Source of the DNA: Methanosarcina siciliae T4/M
Lineage (GTDB): Archaea; Halobacteriota; Methanosarcinia; Methanosarcinales; Methanosarcinaceae
Assembly: GCF_000970085.1 (NCBI RefSeq)
Contig: NZ_CP009506.1
Location: 2,294,001 to 2,358,000 of the forward strand
Reading direction: 5' to 3'
Length of the DNA stretch: 64,000 nucleotides
In this document: piece after piece, positions 53,590 to 63,856 of the stretch
How the letters are laid out: the number at the start of each line of letters is the position of its first letter
Numbering within the stretch: the stretch's first letter is position 1
Position numbers and translations under genes: made by a program
Notes under the pieces: model-generated
The model's database searches: none
Seen by the model: the letters and a program-made list of their open reading frames with translations, nothing else
What the model was told of the DNA's origin: nothing

Positions 53590-53913
53590 TTATACGGAAC
53601 TGCGTATTTTGGCTTCCGGACTTAATTTGTCCATACATTTTGAGACAAATTTTTTAAATTCTTCAGCTCCCACAACAGGGAAGACTTCGGTATGACATAA
53701 ATCGGTAAACAGTAAATTGTAAGTCGCATAATCTTTGATGGACTCTACATCATAGACAGTGATAATACGCTCGCCTCCAGCTTCGAACCACCGGTTAAGA
53801 ACTTTCACCCCTTTCGGGGCACCCCTGCTCAGAACCTGTTCCCATCGCTTAAATAACTTAACACTATTTTCAAGTTCAAATGTTGTTATGTCCAGCAAAA
53901 GCACGTTTTTCAT
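53590..53913 (-). CDS. DUF3303-like small protein
   Basis: A 107-residue protein beginning MKNVLLLDITTFELENSVKL, with KRWEQVLSRGAPKGVKVLNRW and FEAGGERIITVYDVESIKDY, the compact ferredoxin-like pattern of DUF3303. ATG 53913 with an AAAAGG site is preferred over the in-frame ATG 53979, whose first 22 residues look like leader DNA. The C-terminal part is lysine-rich. Function unknown. Confidence 0.65.
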   Translation of the reverse strand: MKNVLLLDITTFELENSVKLFKRWEQVLSRGAPKGVKVLNRWFEAGGERIITVYDVESIKDYATYNLLFTDLCHTEVFPVVGAEEFKKFVSKCMDKLSPEAKIRSSV

Positions 53914-54177
53914 CCTTTTGAAGTTGGTATTAATATGTATTAATATATTTAATGTGTGTTGAATACTATATATATCCATGTCGATTTTGAATTACGAGAT
54001 AATTTTTTTTGAAAGATGGAATATAAACAGGGATGTTTTTTTAAGTATTATTTTTTGAGAGCTAAACCATCAAATAGAATTTTCAGCAAAAAATTCAACC
54101 ATTTGTGCAGACGACCAAAAGTCAATTAATGTTACAAAATAATGTAAGTCAAATCTGCATGTTTAAAAGTGAGTTTT

Positions 54178-54750
54178 ATGATAACAAACCAGAATCTTGC
54201 ATTATTTCATCTTATCAATGATATGGCTGGAAAGAGCTCTGCTCTCGATACAACGATGATATTTGCAGCAAATTATCTCATATTTCTTTTTGCAGTTTAT
54301 CTCACCTACATATGGTTTGCAAAAAATGAATATCGTCAGGAAGCTCTGTTTGCCGGATATGCAGCTCTTCTCGGCCTGGGGATCAATTTCATCATCACTC
54401 TATTCTATTTTCACCCCAGGCCTTTTATGCTCCCCACGGGGACTCTCCTCATAGCGCATGCAGCTGAGTCATCCTTCCCTTCCGACCATGCTACTGTAAT
54501 GTTTTCGGTTTCCCTTATGCTCCTGACCTCCGGTTTGAGACGCAACGGAGCTATATTTTTCATTCTGGCGCTCCTCAGCGGGTTTGCAAGGGTTTATGCC
54601 GGGCTGCATTTCCCGATGGATATGGCCGGTTCCCTGCTTGTTGCATCCCTTTCTGTCGGGATATTGCTTGCCCTGAAAAAATATCTGATTCCTATTAACC
54701 GTGTATTGATTACTTATTTTGAAAATATTGAGACGGGTATTAAGGTATAA
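54178..54750 (+). CDS. PAP2-family phosphatase (undecaprenyl-diphosphatase/BcrC-like)
   Basis: A 190-residue membrane protein with about five spans. The three PAP2 motifs are present: FYFHPRPFM, SSFPSDHATVMF with catalytic His, and GFARVYAGLHFPMDM with a second His. Such enzymes dephosphorylate lipid phosphates; BcrC recycles undecaprenyl diphosphate in bacteria, and in archaea the substrate would be a dolichyl or other isoprenyl phosphate. ATG 54178 has GTGAG upstream; GTG 54169 adds only three residues. Confidence 0.88.
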   Translation: MITNQNLALFHLINDMAGKSSALDTTMIFAANYLIFLFAVYLTYIWFAKNEYRQEALFAGYAALLGLGINFIITLFYFHPRPFMLPTGTLLIAHAAESSFPSDHATVMFSVSLMLLTSGLRRNGAIFFILALLSGFARVYAGLHFPMDMAGSLLVASLSVGILLALKKYLIPINRVLITYFENIETGIKV

Positions 54751-55790
54751 CAAAAAATATCTTGATTTGGGAAGTGTTGTTCTGAAAAATGATGTATTTT
54801 TGAATCCAGTAAAGAACTCAAAGGGCAAGAAAAAATAAAAGAGGAGAATTAATGGAGGTTATATCCCCCACTCCTTCTATTCAGATAGAGTAAAAAAATG
54901 GCAAATTACTCTCTGAATATTTTCGATCTTGTAAGGATGTTCGCCCACGCCAGTAAATCAAGTAAATTTGATTTACTATATTATAATACTACGTAATGGT
55001 AGATAAATATTTCGTATTCAATCAAGTTCATTATAACAATTAAATAAATTGTAAAACAAGTAAAGTTGAAAATACACAGAGATTAGCTGGTTTTACCTTT
55101 CAGGTAGTTTCTGGTTAAGATTTTTATTGACCTGGCATGAAAGTTCCGGCGTATTTTCATTTTTTGTGTTTATAATTCAGGAATTTCATGTGCGTTTTTT
55201 AAATTTCTTCGAAAACATGCCTTTAGTTTACATAGTAGTATCTAAAACACTGAAAATTTTATACGAGCACAAAGTTGGACATCACCAAGGAAGGTCAAAA
55301 AGAAATAAATGAGTTACAAAAAAGGATTTCTAATATAAGAGAATTTATAGAACATTGCCAAAAAATTACAAATTATTTCCTTTTGGTCACATGCATTTTC
55401 TGCTCTAATAGGGCTTCCTGTAACCATCACCGGGGCTAAGGAAAATAAAATGCCCCTAAAAATAAATAACAATTCTCAATACGTTCTTCAGAAGCTTTTA
55501 ATGCATTACTTCCGCAAAAAACTCCCATTAATTCCCTGTTTTTCGAAGCTTTATTTGCTTTCTACCTTTTTTATTGGCATTCATATGATTCTCTAAATTT
55601 TTCTTTACGTAAAAAGCATTGAATCTCATTTTTGCATGAAGCCTCCGATTTAACAAAATCAGGTAATAATTATTAAAAGTAAATAATGAATTAATATTAC
55701 TTAAAAATACTTTAGTATAAATAATTAATTAAATAAGAAGTTTAATATTCTACATTATTAATACTTTTTTTAAAATTAGTAATAAAATAA
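54751..55790. other. AT-rich region without a convincing gene
   Basis: About 1 kb. A 54-codon TTG-started frame at 55275-55439 (LDITKEGQKEINELQKRISN..., ending in a short hydrophobic stretch) looks protein-like but has no family, and it is not called. The stretch 54940-55100 and everything from 55600 is very AT-rich. No repeats or RNA genes were recognised. Confidence 0.4.
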
Positions 55791-55946
55791 AACTCAAAAA
55801 CCTTTACTATTAGTGAGGGCCGCGGAAAAAAAGCAGTTCTCCCGGTCTGTATCCGTGCATGCCGGAATGACATTGAAATCCCCGCTTATACTGGGCGCAG
55901 GGATCTTTAGAGATACAGCAGCACGTCTTAGCCGGTGAAGGGGAGT

Positions 55947-56057
55947 ACGGTTTATGCAACCGTAAACGTCGAAAATGTTGCAAACTTTGATGCGGGACAG
56001 TTTGACCTCGAATTCAATCCGAACGTCCTGAAAGGGGTCACCGGAGTAAGCGGTTAG
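55947..56057 (+). pseudogene. fragment of a surface-protein (cohesin/PKD-type) domain
   Basis: Thirty-six codons read TVYATVNVENVANFDAG followed by QFDLEFNPNVLKGVTGVSG and TAG. The pattern NVENVANFDAGQFDLEFNPN matches cohesin-type beta domains repeated in Methanosarcina surface proteins. The frame is open only here and no start is visible, so it is a relic. Confidence 0.5.
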
Positions 56058-56246
56058 GGACAGCTTGCCATCATTGGATTGTGATAACTCCCTAGAACCA
56101 AAGTGCAGGCCTGGTGGCCGACACCTCTTGAAAGGACAACCGATCAGAAAGGCATGGTCGAATTCGAACTGGAAAAAGGTGGGAAACGGATGTTCGAAGC
56201 AGGGCACGGTGACCCTGAAAAAGGTTATTAACCAGCTCCTAGAAAC

Positions 56247-56357
56247 CTGCTGATCAGCGCAGACCTTGTGGCAAGAAGATTTCCGGCTCCGATTATTCTT
56301 CCTGTAGGAGCAATAACCGCCTTCATGGGCGCTCCACTTTTCCTGGAGAATCAATAA
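56247..56357 (+). pseudogene. C-terminal fragment of a FecCD/BtuC-type ABC permease
   Basis: The last 36 codons read LLISADLVARRFPAPIILPV then GAITAFMGAPLFLENQ and TAA, the typical end of FecCD permeases, with the conserved LPVGxITAxxGAPxFL. Everything before is absent or unrelated, so it is a remnant of a larger gene. Confidence 0.6.
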
Positions 56358-56958
56358 AATGCCCAAACTCTTTCCTTAAAGTTCAATCTTGGACTTTCAG
56401 AAATGTCACCTTTTCAGAGATTATCTGAAAGGCAATTTGAAAAAATATTTTTTAAGTATAGTTCAGAATAATGATAATTCATAGAAAAATTATGCCAATT
56501 TATGATAACATATTAAGAGGATGGGGAAAGTAGGGGTTTTTTGTTTTCTCCATCCTCTGGAGAATTTTTTTTCTTATATTCCCCATTTTACTTTTGTAAA
56601 CACTTGTATATGAATGTTCTTCCAGGTGATATGTCATCATATATAGATAGCTATTTCATCTATCACTTAGCTATAATAATTTATCTGTTTATCCCATCAC
56701 AAAAACCTTTTTTTCGGAATTTTGTCCGGTACTCGGTCCATTACTAAATAAAAATATTTCAAATTTTATATATTTGAATCTTCGTTTTTAAAATTCCAGT
56801 TTTAAAATTCCGGGAAGGTGCTGTCGGAGATATTTTTCTGCGGATTTAAGTCGAATCGCGATAAAATGAACTAAGGATTAATGAATCAATCTTCCGGTTT
56901 GAATGGGATACCCGCAATTATATAAATATTCAATCCGCATCATGTACTTTTTTAAATA
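56358..56958. promoter_or_regulatory. AT-rich region before the PAS kinase, with TATA-like sites
   Basis: About 600 bp with no convincing gene. AATTATATAAATATTC at 56915-56930 is a good archaeal TATA-like element, 29-44 bases before the ATG at 56959. The rest is AT-rich. Confidence 0.35.
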
Positions 56959-57165
56959 ATGGATGCATAACGCGTAGATGAATACATTTTTAAATGGAAG
57001 GCTTCCGGGAGTATCAAACAATACTTCCATAGAGTATCTCTAGAACTGGCAAGGACCGGAGGAACCCTGGACAATGAAGTAGGGTTACTCTGTGCTGACG
57101 GAAAAATAAGAGACTTCCTGGTCAATCGGGATGCATTTAAGGATGAGAAAAGGGAAATTTCCGGC

Positions 57166-60100
57166 ATGGGAGGGGTAATGCAGGACATAACCCAGCGTAA
57201 AGCTGCGGAAGAAATATTCCGGAAAAACGAGGAAAGATACCGCGTCGTTGCCGAACATACAGGGCAGCTTATATATGATTATGACATCAGCACAGGGAAA
57301 ATTGAATGGGTGGGAGCAATCAGAGAGCTTACCGGATACAGCCCTGAAGAGTTCGGGCAGGTAGACCTGGAAGGCTGGAAGGACCATATCCATCCGGAAG
57401 ATATGGAAAATGCCTTGGAAATCCATGAAAAATGCATGGAAACAGGAAGAAAATATCTCGCAGAGTATCGGTTCAGGAGAAAGGACGGAAGCTATTTCTA
57501 TGTGGAAGATAGCAGCGTGTACCTTAGAAATAAACAAGGTCAGATGAACCGGATTATTGGCGTAGTAAAAGATATAAGTGAAAAGAAAATAGCCCGGGAA
57601 ATCCTGAAGAAAAGTGAAGAAAGGTTCCGGGCAGTTGCAGAAAGGACAGGACAGCTTATTTATGATTATGATTTGAGGACAAAACGGAGTACCTGGGAAG
57701 GGGCAATCGAAGAACTGACGGGCTACAGTTATGAGGAGTTCCAGAAATTCGTCCCAGAGGTATGGGCCGAACACCTCTATCCGGAGGAACGCCAGAGAGC
57801 TGTTGAGACCTATAAAAAATGCCTGGATACTGGGGAAGACTTCTGTAAAGAGTACAGACTCAGGAGAAAAGATGGCAGCTATTTCTACGCAGAGGAAAAC
57901 GGCTTTTACATAAAAGATAAGGACGGGAAGGTCTACAGGGCTGTCGGGGTGATAAAGGACATAACGGAACAGAAACGTGCCCTGGAAAAACTGGAAAGAA
58001 GTGAAGAAAGGTACCGCCTTATTGCAGAACATACCGGACAGGTCCTGTATCATGATGATTACATAAAAGGGACAATTGAATGGGCGGGAGCAATCCCCGA
58101 AATTACCGGATACGACTTTGAGGAATTTCAGGAAACCAACGTCGACGGCTGGCTTGGGCTGATCCATCCCGAAGACCGGGAAAAGGTAATGGAGGCACAT
58201 TACCGCTGCAGAGAAAAAGGAGGGGATTTCTCTGAAGAGTACAGGCTCAAAAGGGCAGACGGAAGCTATGTCACCGTGGAAGATGAAGGAGTCTACTTTA
58301 AAGACGAAAGTGGAAACATATCCAAAGCATTTGGGGTCATCAAAGATATTGAAGAAAAAAAGCTTTCCCAGAAGAAACTCTTAGAAAGTGAGGAGCGCTT
58401 CAGGGTAGCTGCCGAACAGACAGGACAGATTGTCTTTGAACACGACCATATAAATGACGTGCTTACCTGGGCAGGTGCCATAACCGAAATTACCGGCTAC
58501 GGCATAGAGGAATTCCGAAAATTCGATGGGAAGACGTGGGCGGAGCATGTCCACCCCGAAGACCGGAAAAAGGCCCTTGCAGAATTCAAAAAGTTTCAGG
58601 AAAAAGACAGCCACTTCCGGGTGGAATACAGGTTCAGGAGGAAAGACGGGAACTACTTCCATGTAGAAGACAGCGGAATCTATCTGCGAAACGAAAAGGG
58701 GAAGATCCGCAAGGCTATCGGGGTAATAAAAGATATCACTCCCATAAAGCTTGCCGCAGAAAAACTTCAGGAAAGCGAAGAAAGGTTCCGTGTAGCAGCA
58801 GAAAAGACAGGACAGCTCGTATACGATTACGATGTAGCTTCAAACCGCATTAAATGGGCAGGAGCCGTTGAAGATATCAGCGGTTATACCAGTGAGGAAA
58901 TGCACAAGCTTACGACCTTTGAGCTCTTGAAAAAGCACATTCATCCTGAGGACTATGAAAAAGCAGCCATGTATTTTAGAAATGCTTCCAAGATCGGAGG
59001 GAATTACTCCCAGGAATACAGGCTCAAAAGGAAGGAAGGGGACTATATTTATGTGGAAGATTGCGGAACCTATTTGAGAGACAAAGAGGGCAGAGTATAC
59101 CGGATGATCGGGGTGATTAAAAACATTACCGAGAGAAAACTTGCAACTGAAGAACTTCGGAGAAGCGAAGAAAAATTCCGCATCGTTGCCGAGCAGACCG
59201 GGCAGCTGGTATACGATTATGACGTCCCTGAGGATAAAATAGGCTGGGGAGGAGCTATCAGAGAACTTATGGATTACGGGGATGAAGAATTCAAAAAATT
59301 AAGCAGCCTGAAGGACTGGAAAAAACTCCTGCACCCGAAGGATCGCAAAAGAGCAGTCGATTCATTTAACAGATGCCTGGAAAAGGGAGAAAAATACCGC
59401 GAGGAATACAGGCTCAAAAGGAAGGACGGTACCTATCTTTATGTGGAAAACAGAGGAGTATTCCTGAAGGATGAAAACGGGCGCATATACAGGATGCTCG
59501 GGGCAAACAAAGACATTACGCAGATTAAAAATTCCCTTGAAAAAGTAAGGGAAAGCGAAGAGAAATACCGCTCTTTTATACAAAACTTCAAAGGAGTTGC
59601 CTTCCAGGGAGACGTTAACTTTGATCCGGTTTTTGCAGAGGGTCTCCTGGAAGAAATAACCGGGTACAGCGAAGAAGAATTCCTTTCCGGAAAAGTACGC
59701 TGGGACATGATTGTGAAGGAAGAGGACAGGCTCCGCATTTTTGAAGACGCCGAGAAACTGAAAACCATCCCTGGGACGATCATTAACCGGGAATACCGGA
59801 TAAGGCACAAGGACGGAAAAGTTCGATGGGTCAATGAGATCATACAGAACATCTCCGATTCTTCAGGGAAACCCGTGCTTGTGCAGGGTTCAATCTATGA
59901 CATCACCGAAAGAAAGGAAGCAGAAGAAGCCCTGGCAAGGACCGAGGAGATCCGCAAGAAAGAGATCCACCACAGGATCAAGAACAACCTCCAGGTAATA
60001 TCCAGCCTTCTTGAACTGCAGGCTGATAAGTTCAAAGACAGGGAAGTTATTGAGGCATTCAGGGAAAGCCAGAACCGCGTGGTGTCCATGGCCATTATCC

Positions 60101-60615
60101 ACGAAGAGCTGTACAGGGCAGGGGACATCGAAACCCTTGATTTTTCAGCCTATCTCCGGAAGCTGACTTCGGACCTTCTCGGCTCGTATACGGTCAGGAA
60201 AGAGGACGTAAAACTGAAACTGGAGGCAGAGGATACATTCCTGGGAATGGACACGGCAATTCCTCTGGGAATCATTATCAACGAACTTGTCTCCAATGCC
60301 CTGAAATACGCCTTCCCTGCAGGAAGAAGAGGGGAAATCCGGATAAAACTCTGCCGGAAGGAGATCAGTGAAAATAAAAACATAGATGAGATCATAAGTA
60401 ATAATTATAGAGGGAGTTCAATTAAGAACAGTTACCTTTATTTACTGGTTGTTTCGGACAACGGGTTGGGTTTTCCTGAAAACGTCGACTTCAAGAACAC
60501 GGATTCTCTGGGCCTGCAGCTGGTAAATATCCTTGTAGAACAGCTGGAGGGTACAATCGAAATGGAGACTAACGGAGGAACTACATTCAGGATCAGTTTC
60601 ACGGAAACCGAATAA
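57166..60615 (+). CDS. multi-PAS sensor histidine kinase (seven PAS domains, HisKA_2)
   Basis: A frame of 1149 residues. Seven PAS domains begin at about residues 20, 150, 278, 408, 537, 667 and 797, each with a conserved RxxAExTGQxxYDYD-type opening and most with a PAC motif (RRKDGSYFYVED). A HisKA_2 domain follows at about 930 (EIHHRIKNNLQVISSLLELQ) and a HATPase_c domain from about 1035 (INELVSNALKYAFPAGRRG, then SDNGLGFPENVDF). PAS domains bind small ligands or cofactors. The frame is open back to a TAA at 56968, which lies three codons after an in-frame ATG at 56959, and the sequence between (VDEYIFKWKASG ... ISGMGG) resembles the end of another PAS domain, so this start is probably not the ancestral one. 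Confidence 0.85.
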   Translation: MGGVMQDITQRKAAEEIFRKNEERYRVVAEHTGQLIYDYDISTGKIEWVGAIRELTGYSPEEFGQVDLEGWKDHIHPEDMENALEIHEKCMETGRKYLAEYRFRRKDGSYFYVEDSSVYLRNKQGQMNRIIGVVKDISEKKIAREILKKSEERFRAVAERTGQLIYDYDLRTKRSTWEGAIEELTGYSYEEFQKFVPEVWAEHLYPEERQRAVETYKKCLDTGEDFCKEYRLRRKDGSYFYAEENGFYIKDKDGKVYRAVGVIKDITEQKRALEKLERSEERYRLIAEHTGQVLYHDDYIKGTIEWAGAIPEITGYDFEEFQETNVDGWLGLIHPEDREKVMEAHYRCREKGGDFSEEYRLKRADGSYVTVEDEGVYFKDESGNISKAFGVIKDIEEKKLSQKKLLESEERFRVAAEQTGQIVFEHDHINDVLTWAGAITEITGYGIEEFRKFDGKTWAEHVHPEDRKKALAEFKKFQEKDSHFRVEYRFRRKDGNYFHVEDSGIYLRNEKGKIRKAIGVIKDITPIKLAAEKLQESEERFRVAAEKTGQLVYDYDVASNRIKWAGAVEDISGYTSEEMHKLTTFELLKKHIHPEDYEKAAMYFRNASKIGGNYSQEYRLKRKEGDYIYVEDCGTYLRDKEGRVYRMIGVIKNITERKLATEELRRSEEKFRIVAEQTGQLVYDYDVPEDKIGWGGAIRELMDYGDEEFKKLSSLKDWKKLLHPKDRKRAVDSFNRCLEKGEKYREEYRLKRKDGTYLYVENRGVFLKDENGRIYRMLGANKDITQIKNSLEKVRESEEKYRSFIQNFKGVAFQGDVNFDPVFAEGLLEEITGYSEEEFLSGKVRWDMIVKEEDRLRIFEDAEKLKTIPGTIINREYRIRHKDGKVRWVNEIIQNISDSSGKPVLVQGSIYDITERKEAEEALARTEEIRKKEIHHRIKNNLQVISSLLELQADKFKDREVIEAFRESQNRVVSMAIIHEELYRAGDIETLDFSAYLRKLTSDLLGSYTVRKEDVKLKLEAEDTFLGMDTAIPLGIIINELVSNALKYAFPAGRRGEIRIKLCRKEISENKNIDEIISNNYRGSSIKNSYLYLLVVSDNGLGFPENVDFKNTDSLGLQLVNILVEQLEGTIEMETNGGTTFRISFTETE

Positions 60616-60941
60616 GGAACCCGGTATAAACAAAAAGAGCATGCAGATGATAGTGAAAGTGCAGTGGAAGTACTATAACGGTCATCCTGCAGACTAAAAA
60701 ACTTACTTGAATATCCCAAAAAGGTTATCATTTTAAGTCTTTTTTGTCCCCGGAAGGTACACATTTTGGTCATAACGTTTCAAGACTATACTTAGTTCAC
60801 ACTTTGGCCATAACTATCGGAATATTTATCTTTCTCCTTTCTACTCTTTCAAGTTTTAAAAGTAACTGCCTAAAAAAGTGAAGCCTAAATTAATATATAA
60901 ATACCATCCAGCCCATCTAGTTATAACAGGGGGTACTTATA

Positions 60942-61331
60942 ATGCCAAGAGTTATTCATTTCGAGATACGTGCGGAAGATATTGAAAGGGCAAAAAAGTT
61001 CTATGAGGATGTGTTCGGCTGGAAGATAGAGAAGTGGGAAGGTCCCATAGAATACTGGAACATAACAACAGGTAAACAAGAAGAGCCAGGAATCAATGGT
61101 GGTATGATGAGAAGGCAGGTAGGAGGACCGGGCGCAGACACTCCGATTAGCACCTATATCTGCACAATAGACGTCCCGGACATCGATAAATACCTGAATC
61201 AGATACAGAAGCACGGAGGCAAAGTGACTGGAGAAAAGAGACCCATACCCGGTGTAGGCTGGCTTGCATATTGTCTCGACACAGAAAAAAATATATTCGG
61301 GATAATGCAGCCTGATATGAGTGCCAGATAA
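60942..61331 (+). CDS. VOC-family (glyoxalase-like) protein
   Basis: A 129-residue protein with the betaalphabetabetabeta fold. MPRVIHFEIRAEDIERAKKF, YEDVFGWKIEKWEGPIEYWN and GWLAYCLDTEKNIFGIMQPD are typical of VOC proteins, and the His6/Glu and second-half Glu positions could bind metal. Substrate unknown. A GGGGGT purine-rich stretch lies 8 bases upstream of the ATG. A likely TATA element (TTAATATATAAAT) lies at about 60890-60902. Confidence 0.85.
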   Translation: MPRVIHFEIRAEDIERAKKFYEDVFGWKIEKWEGPIEYWNITTGKQEEPGINGGMMRRQVGGPGADTPISTYICTIDVPDIDKYLNQIQKHGGKVTGEKRPIPGVGWLAYCLDTEKNIFGIMQPDMSAR

Positions 61332-61388
61332 CCTATTCTTCATTTATGTATTTATTTCTTAATTTATTTGTCAAAACCTCCTATCAGA

Positions 61389-62747
61389 TCAGGCCTCAAT
61401 TTCCAGGCTTAATTGGAAGCTTTTCTCTTTCTTTTCCTTAGTCTTAAACTTTTGATACTCCCTCTCCAGCAATCCCGCAGCCAGCACGCAAGCCAGAAAA
61501 TCCGAAATGGGAAAAGCAGCCCACACTCCGTCCAGTCCGTAAAATCTCGGCAGGACCAGCACCAGAGGCAGCAGGAACAGGAGCTGCCTTGCAAGAGACA
61601 GGAAAAAAGCGGGTTTTGGTTTTCCAAGGGCCTGAAACACGGTTGTGCCTACAAGCTGGAAACCTATGAAGGGCAGGATAAGCACCACAATCCGCATGGC
61701 TCGGGCTCCTGCGGCTGTGAGTTCAGGATCAGGGCTGAAGATATGGATGATTGGAGCCGGAAAGAGAAACATGACCAGAAACCCGGGGAGGGAGAAGAGA
61801 GTGCTGACTTTCAGGGCGACCTTAACGGATTCGATCACTCTTGAAAACTGTTTTGCACCATAGTTATAGCCCACTATGGGCTGGAGGCCGAAGGAAATCC
61901 CGAGCATCGGCAGGAAGATTAGCAGGAGCAGGCGGTGGATGATCCCGAAGGCTGCAATTGAGACGTCTCCTCCGTAGGTTGCAAGGGCGTTGTTTACAAA
62001 AATCATCATGACACTGTTTGAAGCTTCAACAATAAAGGGACCGATGCCTATTGCCACCACTTCTTTTGAGATGGCGGAGTCCGGGACCGGAAATCCAGGC
62101 TTGAAGGCAACCGAGCCTTTTCCGGCAAGGAAGTAACGCAATAAGAAGACAGTGGATACAAGCTGGGCAAGAACCGTTGCAACAGCAGCTCCCCTTACTC
62201 CCATGTCAAGTCCGAAAATGAAAACCGGATCAAGCACAATATTCAACCCGGCTCCTAAAAGCATTCCGAACATTGCATAACGGGCGTTGCCCTCGGCTCT
62301 TACAAGGTCTTCGGCTGCGATCCCGAGAGTAAAAACAACCGAACCTGCCATTATTATTTCAAGGTAACTCCGTGCATAGGGCATAATCCCTGGAGTTGCT
62401 CCGAAAAGTTTCAGCAGCGGCTCTATGAAGGAAAGCCCTATAAGGGAGTAAGCAAGCCCGAGAAAAACTCCCAGGAAAAACACGGTCCCAAGGGCTTTTT
62501 CAGCCCTATGAAGTTCTTTAGACCCGAGGGCCCTTGAAACTATCGAAGACCCTCCTACTCCGAGCCCGATTGCAACTCCCATTGCCAGCATGTGGATCGG
62601 AAAAGCTATCACAAGCCCTCCAATGCCGGAAACGCTTTCTTCCCCGAGAGCCCTGCCAACGAAGATAGTGTCGACTATGTTGTAAAAAGCATAAACAAGC
62701 ATCCCGATTATGGAAGGGGCTGAGAGCTTGAAAAGAAGTTTACCCAT
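61389..62747 (-). CDS. MATE-family multidrug/sodium efflux transporter
   Basis: A 452-residue membrane protein with about twelve predicted spans. MGKLLFKLSAPSIIGMLVYA and FYNIVDTIFVGRALGEESVS are the classic MATE start, GLGVGGSSIVSRALGSKE is the conserved loop, and GISFGLQPIVGYNYGAKQ marks the second half. Such proteins export drugs or organic cations using Na+ or H+. The C-terminal tail is Lys/Glu-rich. It is convergent with VOC, 57 bp apart. Confidence 0.93.
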   Translation of the reverse strand: MGKLLFKLSAPSIIGMLVYAFYNIVDTIFVGRALGEESVSGIGGLVIAFPIHMLAMGVAIGLGVGGSSIVSRALGSKELHRAEKALGTVFFLGVFLGLAYSLIGLSFIEPLLKLFGATPGIMPYARSYLEIIMAGSVVFTLGIAAEDLVRAEGNARYAMFGMLLGAGLNIVLDPVFIFGLDMGVRGAAVATVLAQLVSTVFLLRYFLAGKGSVAFKPGFPVPDSAISKEVVAIGIGPFIVEASNSVMMIFVNNALATYGGDVSIAAFGIIHRLLLLIFLPMLGISFGLQPIVGYNYGAKQFSRVIESVKVALKVSTLFSLPGFLVMFLFPAPIIHIFSPDPELTAAGARAMRIVVLILPFIGFQLVGTTVFQALGKPKPAFFLSLARQLLFLLPLVLVLPRFYGLDGVWAAFPISDFLACVLAAGLLEREYQKFKTKEKKEKSFQLSLEIEA

Positions 62748-63090
62748 TTTTTCAGTGCCCAGAAAGCTGCTGTGTTCGCGTATCCCGGTCCTCTCCTACC
62801 TGCAATTTTTATAGGGTGAACTTTAACGGTGTTTTCTTCAGGGTAATTTCGGGGAAATTTCGAGAGAAATTTCGAGGGAAATTTGCAGGTTCTTCCAGGT
62901 CTGAAAAGTATAAAGCAGTTTCCAATAAAAACGCACAAGCAGTTTCCAAAAAAAACACACATGAAATCCTTGGAATAACATGCCCAAAAAATGAAAGTCC
63001 TTTTCACTTACCTTTTTTGTATATTAACTCCATCATTCCCTTTGGACAGGAAGGTTGTTTTCTCTCTGGCTCTTCGAAGCCGTCAAAAAA
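62748..63090. other. region with short tandem repeats, no gene
   Basis: Two simple repeats are visible: three imperfect copies of GGAAATTTCGAG at about 62851-62886, and two copies of AAGCAGTTTCCAA(T/A)AAAA at about 62916-62959. The open frame through them is low complexity and is not called. Confidence 0.5.
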
Positions 63091-63103
63091 TTAACCATTG
63101 AAT

Positions 63104-63240
63104 TGCCATCGAAGGCCAAAATGTGACTTTTGGGTCCCTATTCATGATTCCTTGATAAAACATCTGTCTCTTATCGTTGGAAATGCCCGTGATATGAAAG
63201 CATTTACACATAAAAAGACAAATGAATTTGAAGGAATAGG
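63104..63240 (+). pseudogene. remnant of an IS110-family transposase N-terminus
   Basis: About 40 codons read CDFWVPIHDSLIKHLSLIVG then NARDMKAFTHKKTN, the pattern VVGNPRDMKAFTHKKTDKID found in the N-terminal domain of some IS110 transposases. The acidic motif after KTN is lost (EFEGI). No transposase C-terminus follows. It is a short fossil in the AT-rich right end. Confidence 0.45.
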
Positions 63241-63850
63241 GCATCTGTTTTTCGGTGAGGTGGGAATTGGGGAATGGAAAAGTGGGGGTTTGAAAAAAGT
63301 TTTTCAGATGCCCATATGTATAAAATACCTGAAAATATATAAAATTGAGTTTATACTGCTATTTTATAGCCTTTTCTGGAAGTACTCAAATTATTTCAAT
63401 AACTTAATCTTAAAAGATCAAAAACATCCGTTCTCTCTCCAAAGCTCATAAGTTATTATTCCCTCTTCGGACACGGCCCCTTTAAAAGAAATCTATTCTT
63501 TCCCAGCACACGGATCGAAGCCTTCATGTGTGGATACGTATAAGCTATGATGAAGTCCCATTTGAGGCAGTCCCCTTTGAGGCTGGAAAAAGCCCGCTTC
63601 CTATCAGGAACGATAGTTCCGACCCTTTCTGATACAGGAGCCAGTAGAAGATCCTGATTTCTATCTTTTGCCTGCATCCTCCCCATAAAAAAAGTGAGGG
63701 ATGGGCATCTGAGAGTTCGGGGGTTTGGGAGTGGGGTGTAAAAGATGTTGAGTGTATGAAAAAAGTATTTTCAGATGCCCTATACATATATTCATAACCA
63801 ATATTATATAAAATTATGCATATTTTGGTTTTTTCCTTAAGCTCTCTATA
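63241..63850. other. AT-rich region with a diverged duplication, no gene
   Basis: Two diverged copies of the same DNA appear: bases 63286-63350 (GTTTGAAAAAAGTTTTTCAG, ATGCCCATATGTATAAAAT) and 63746-63805 (GTATGAAAAAAGTATTTTCA, GATGCCCTATACATATATT). They may flank an inserted segment. No gene is recognised in the middle. Confidence 0.4.
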
Positions 63851-63856
63851 ATTACG

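Noticed and set aside
57085..58200. Long minus-strand open frame opposite the PAS kinase
   Set aside because: It mirrors the codon structure of the kinase gene, encodes Phe/Cys-rich repeats from the PAS repeats, and has no family motif.
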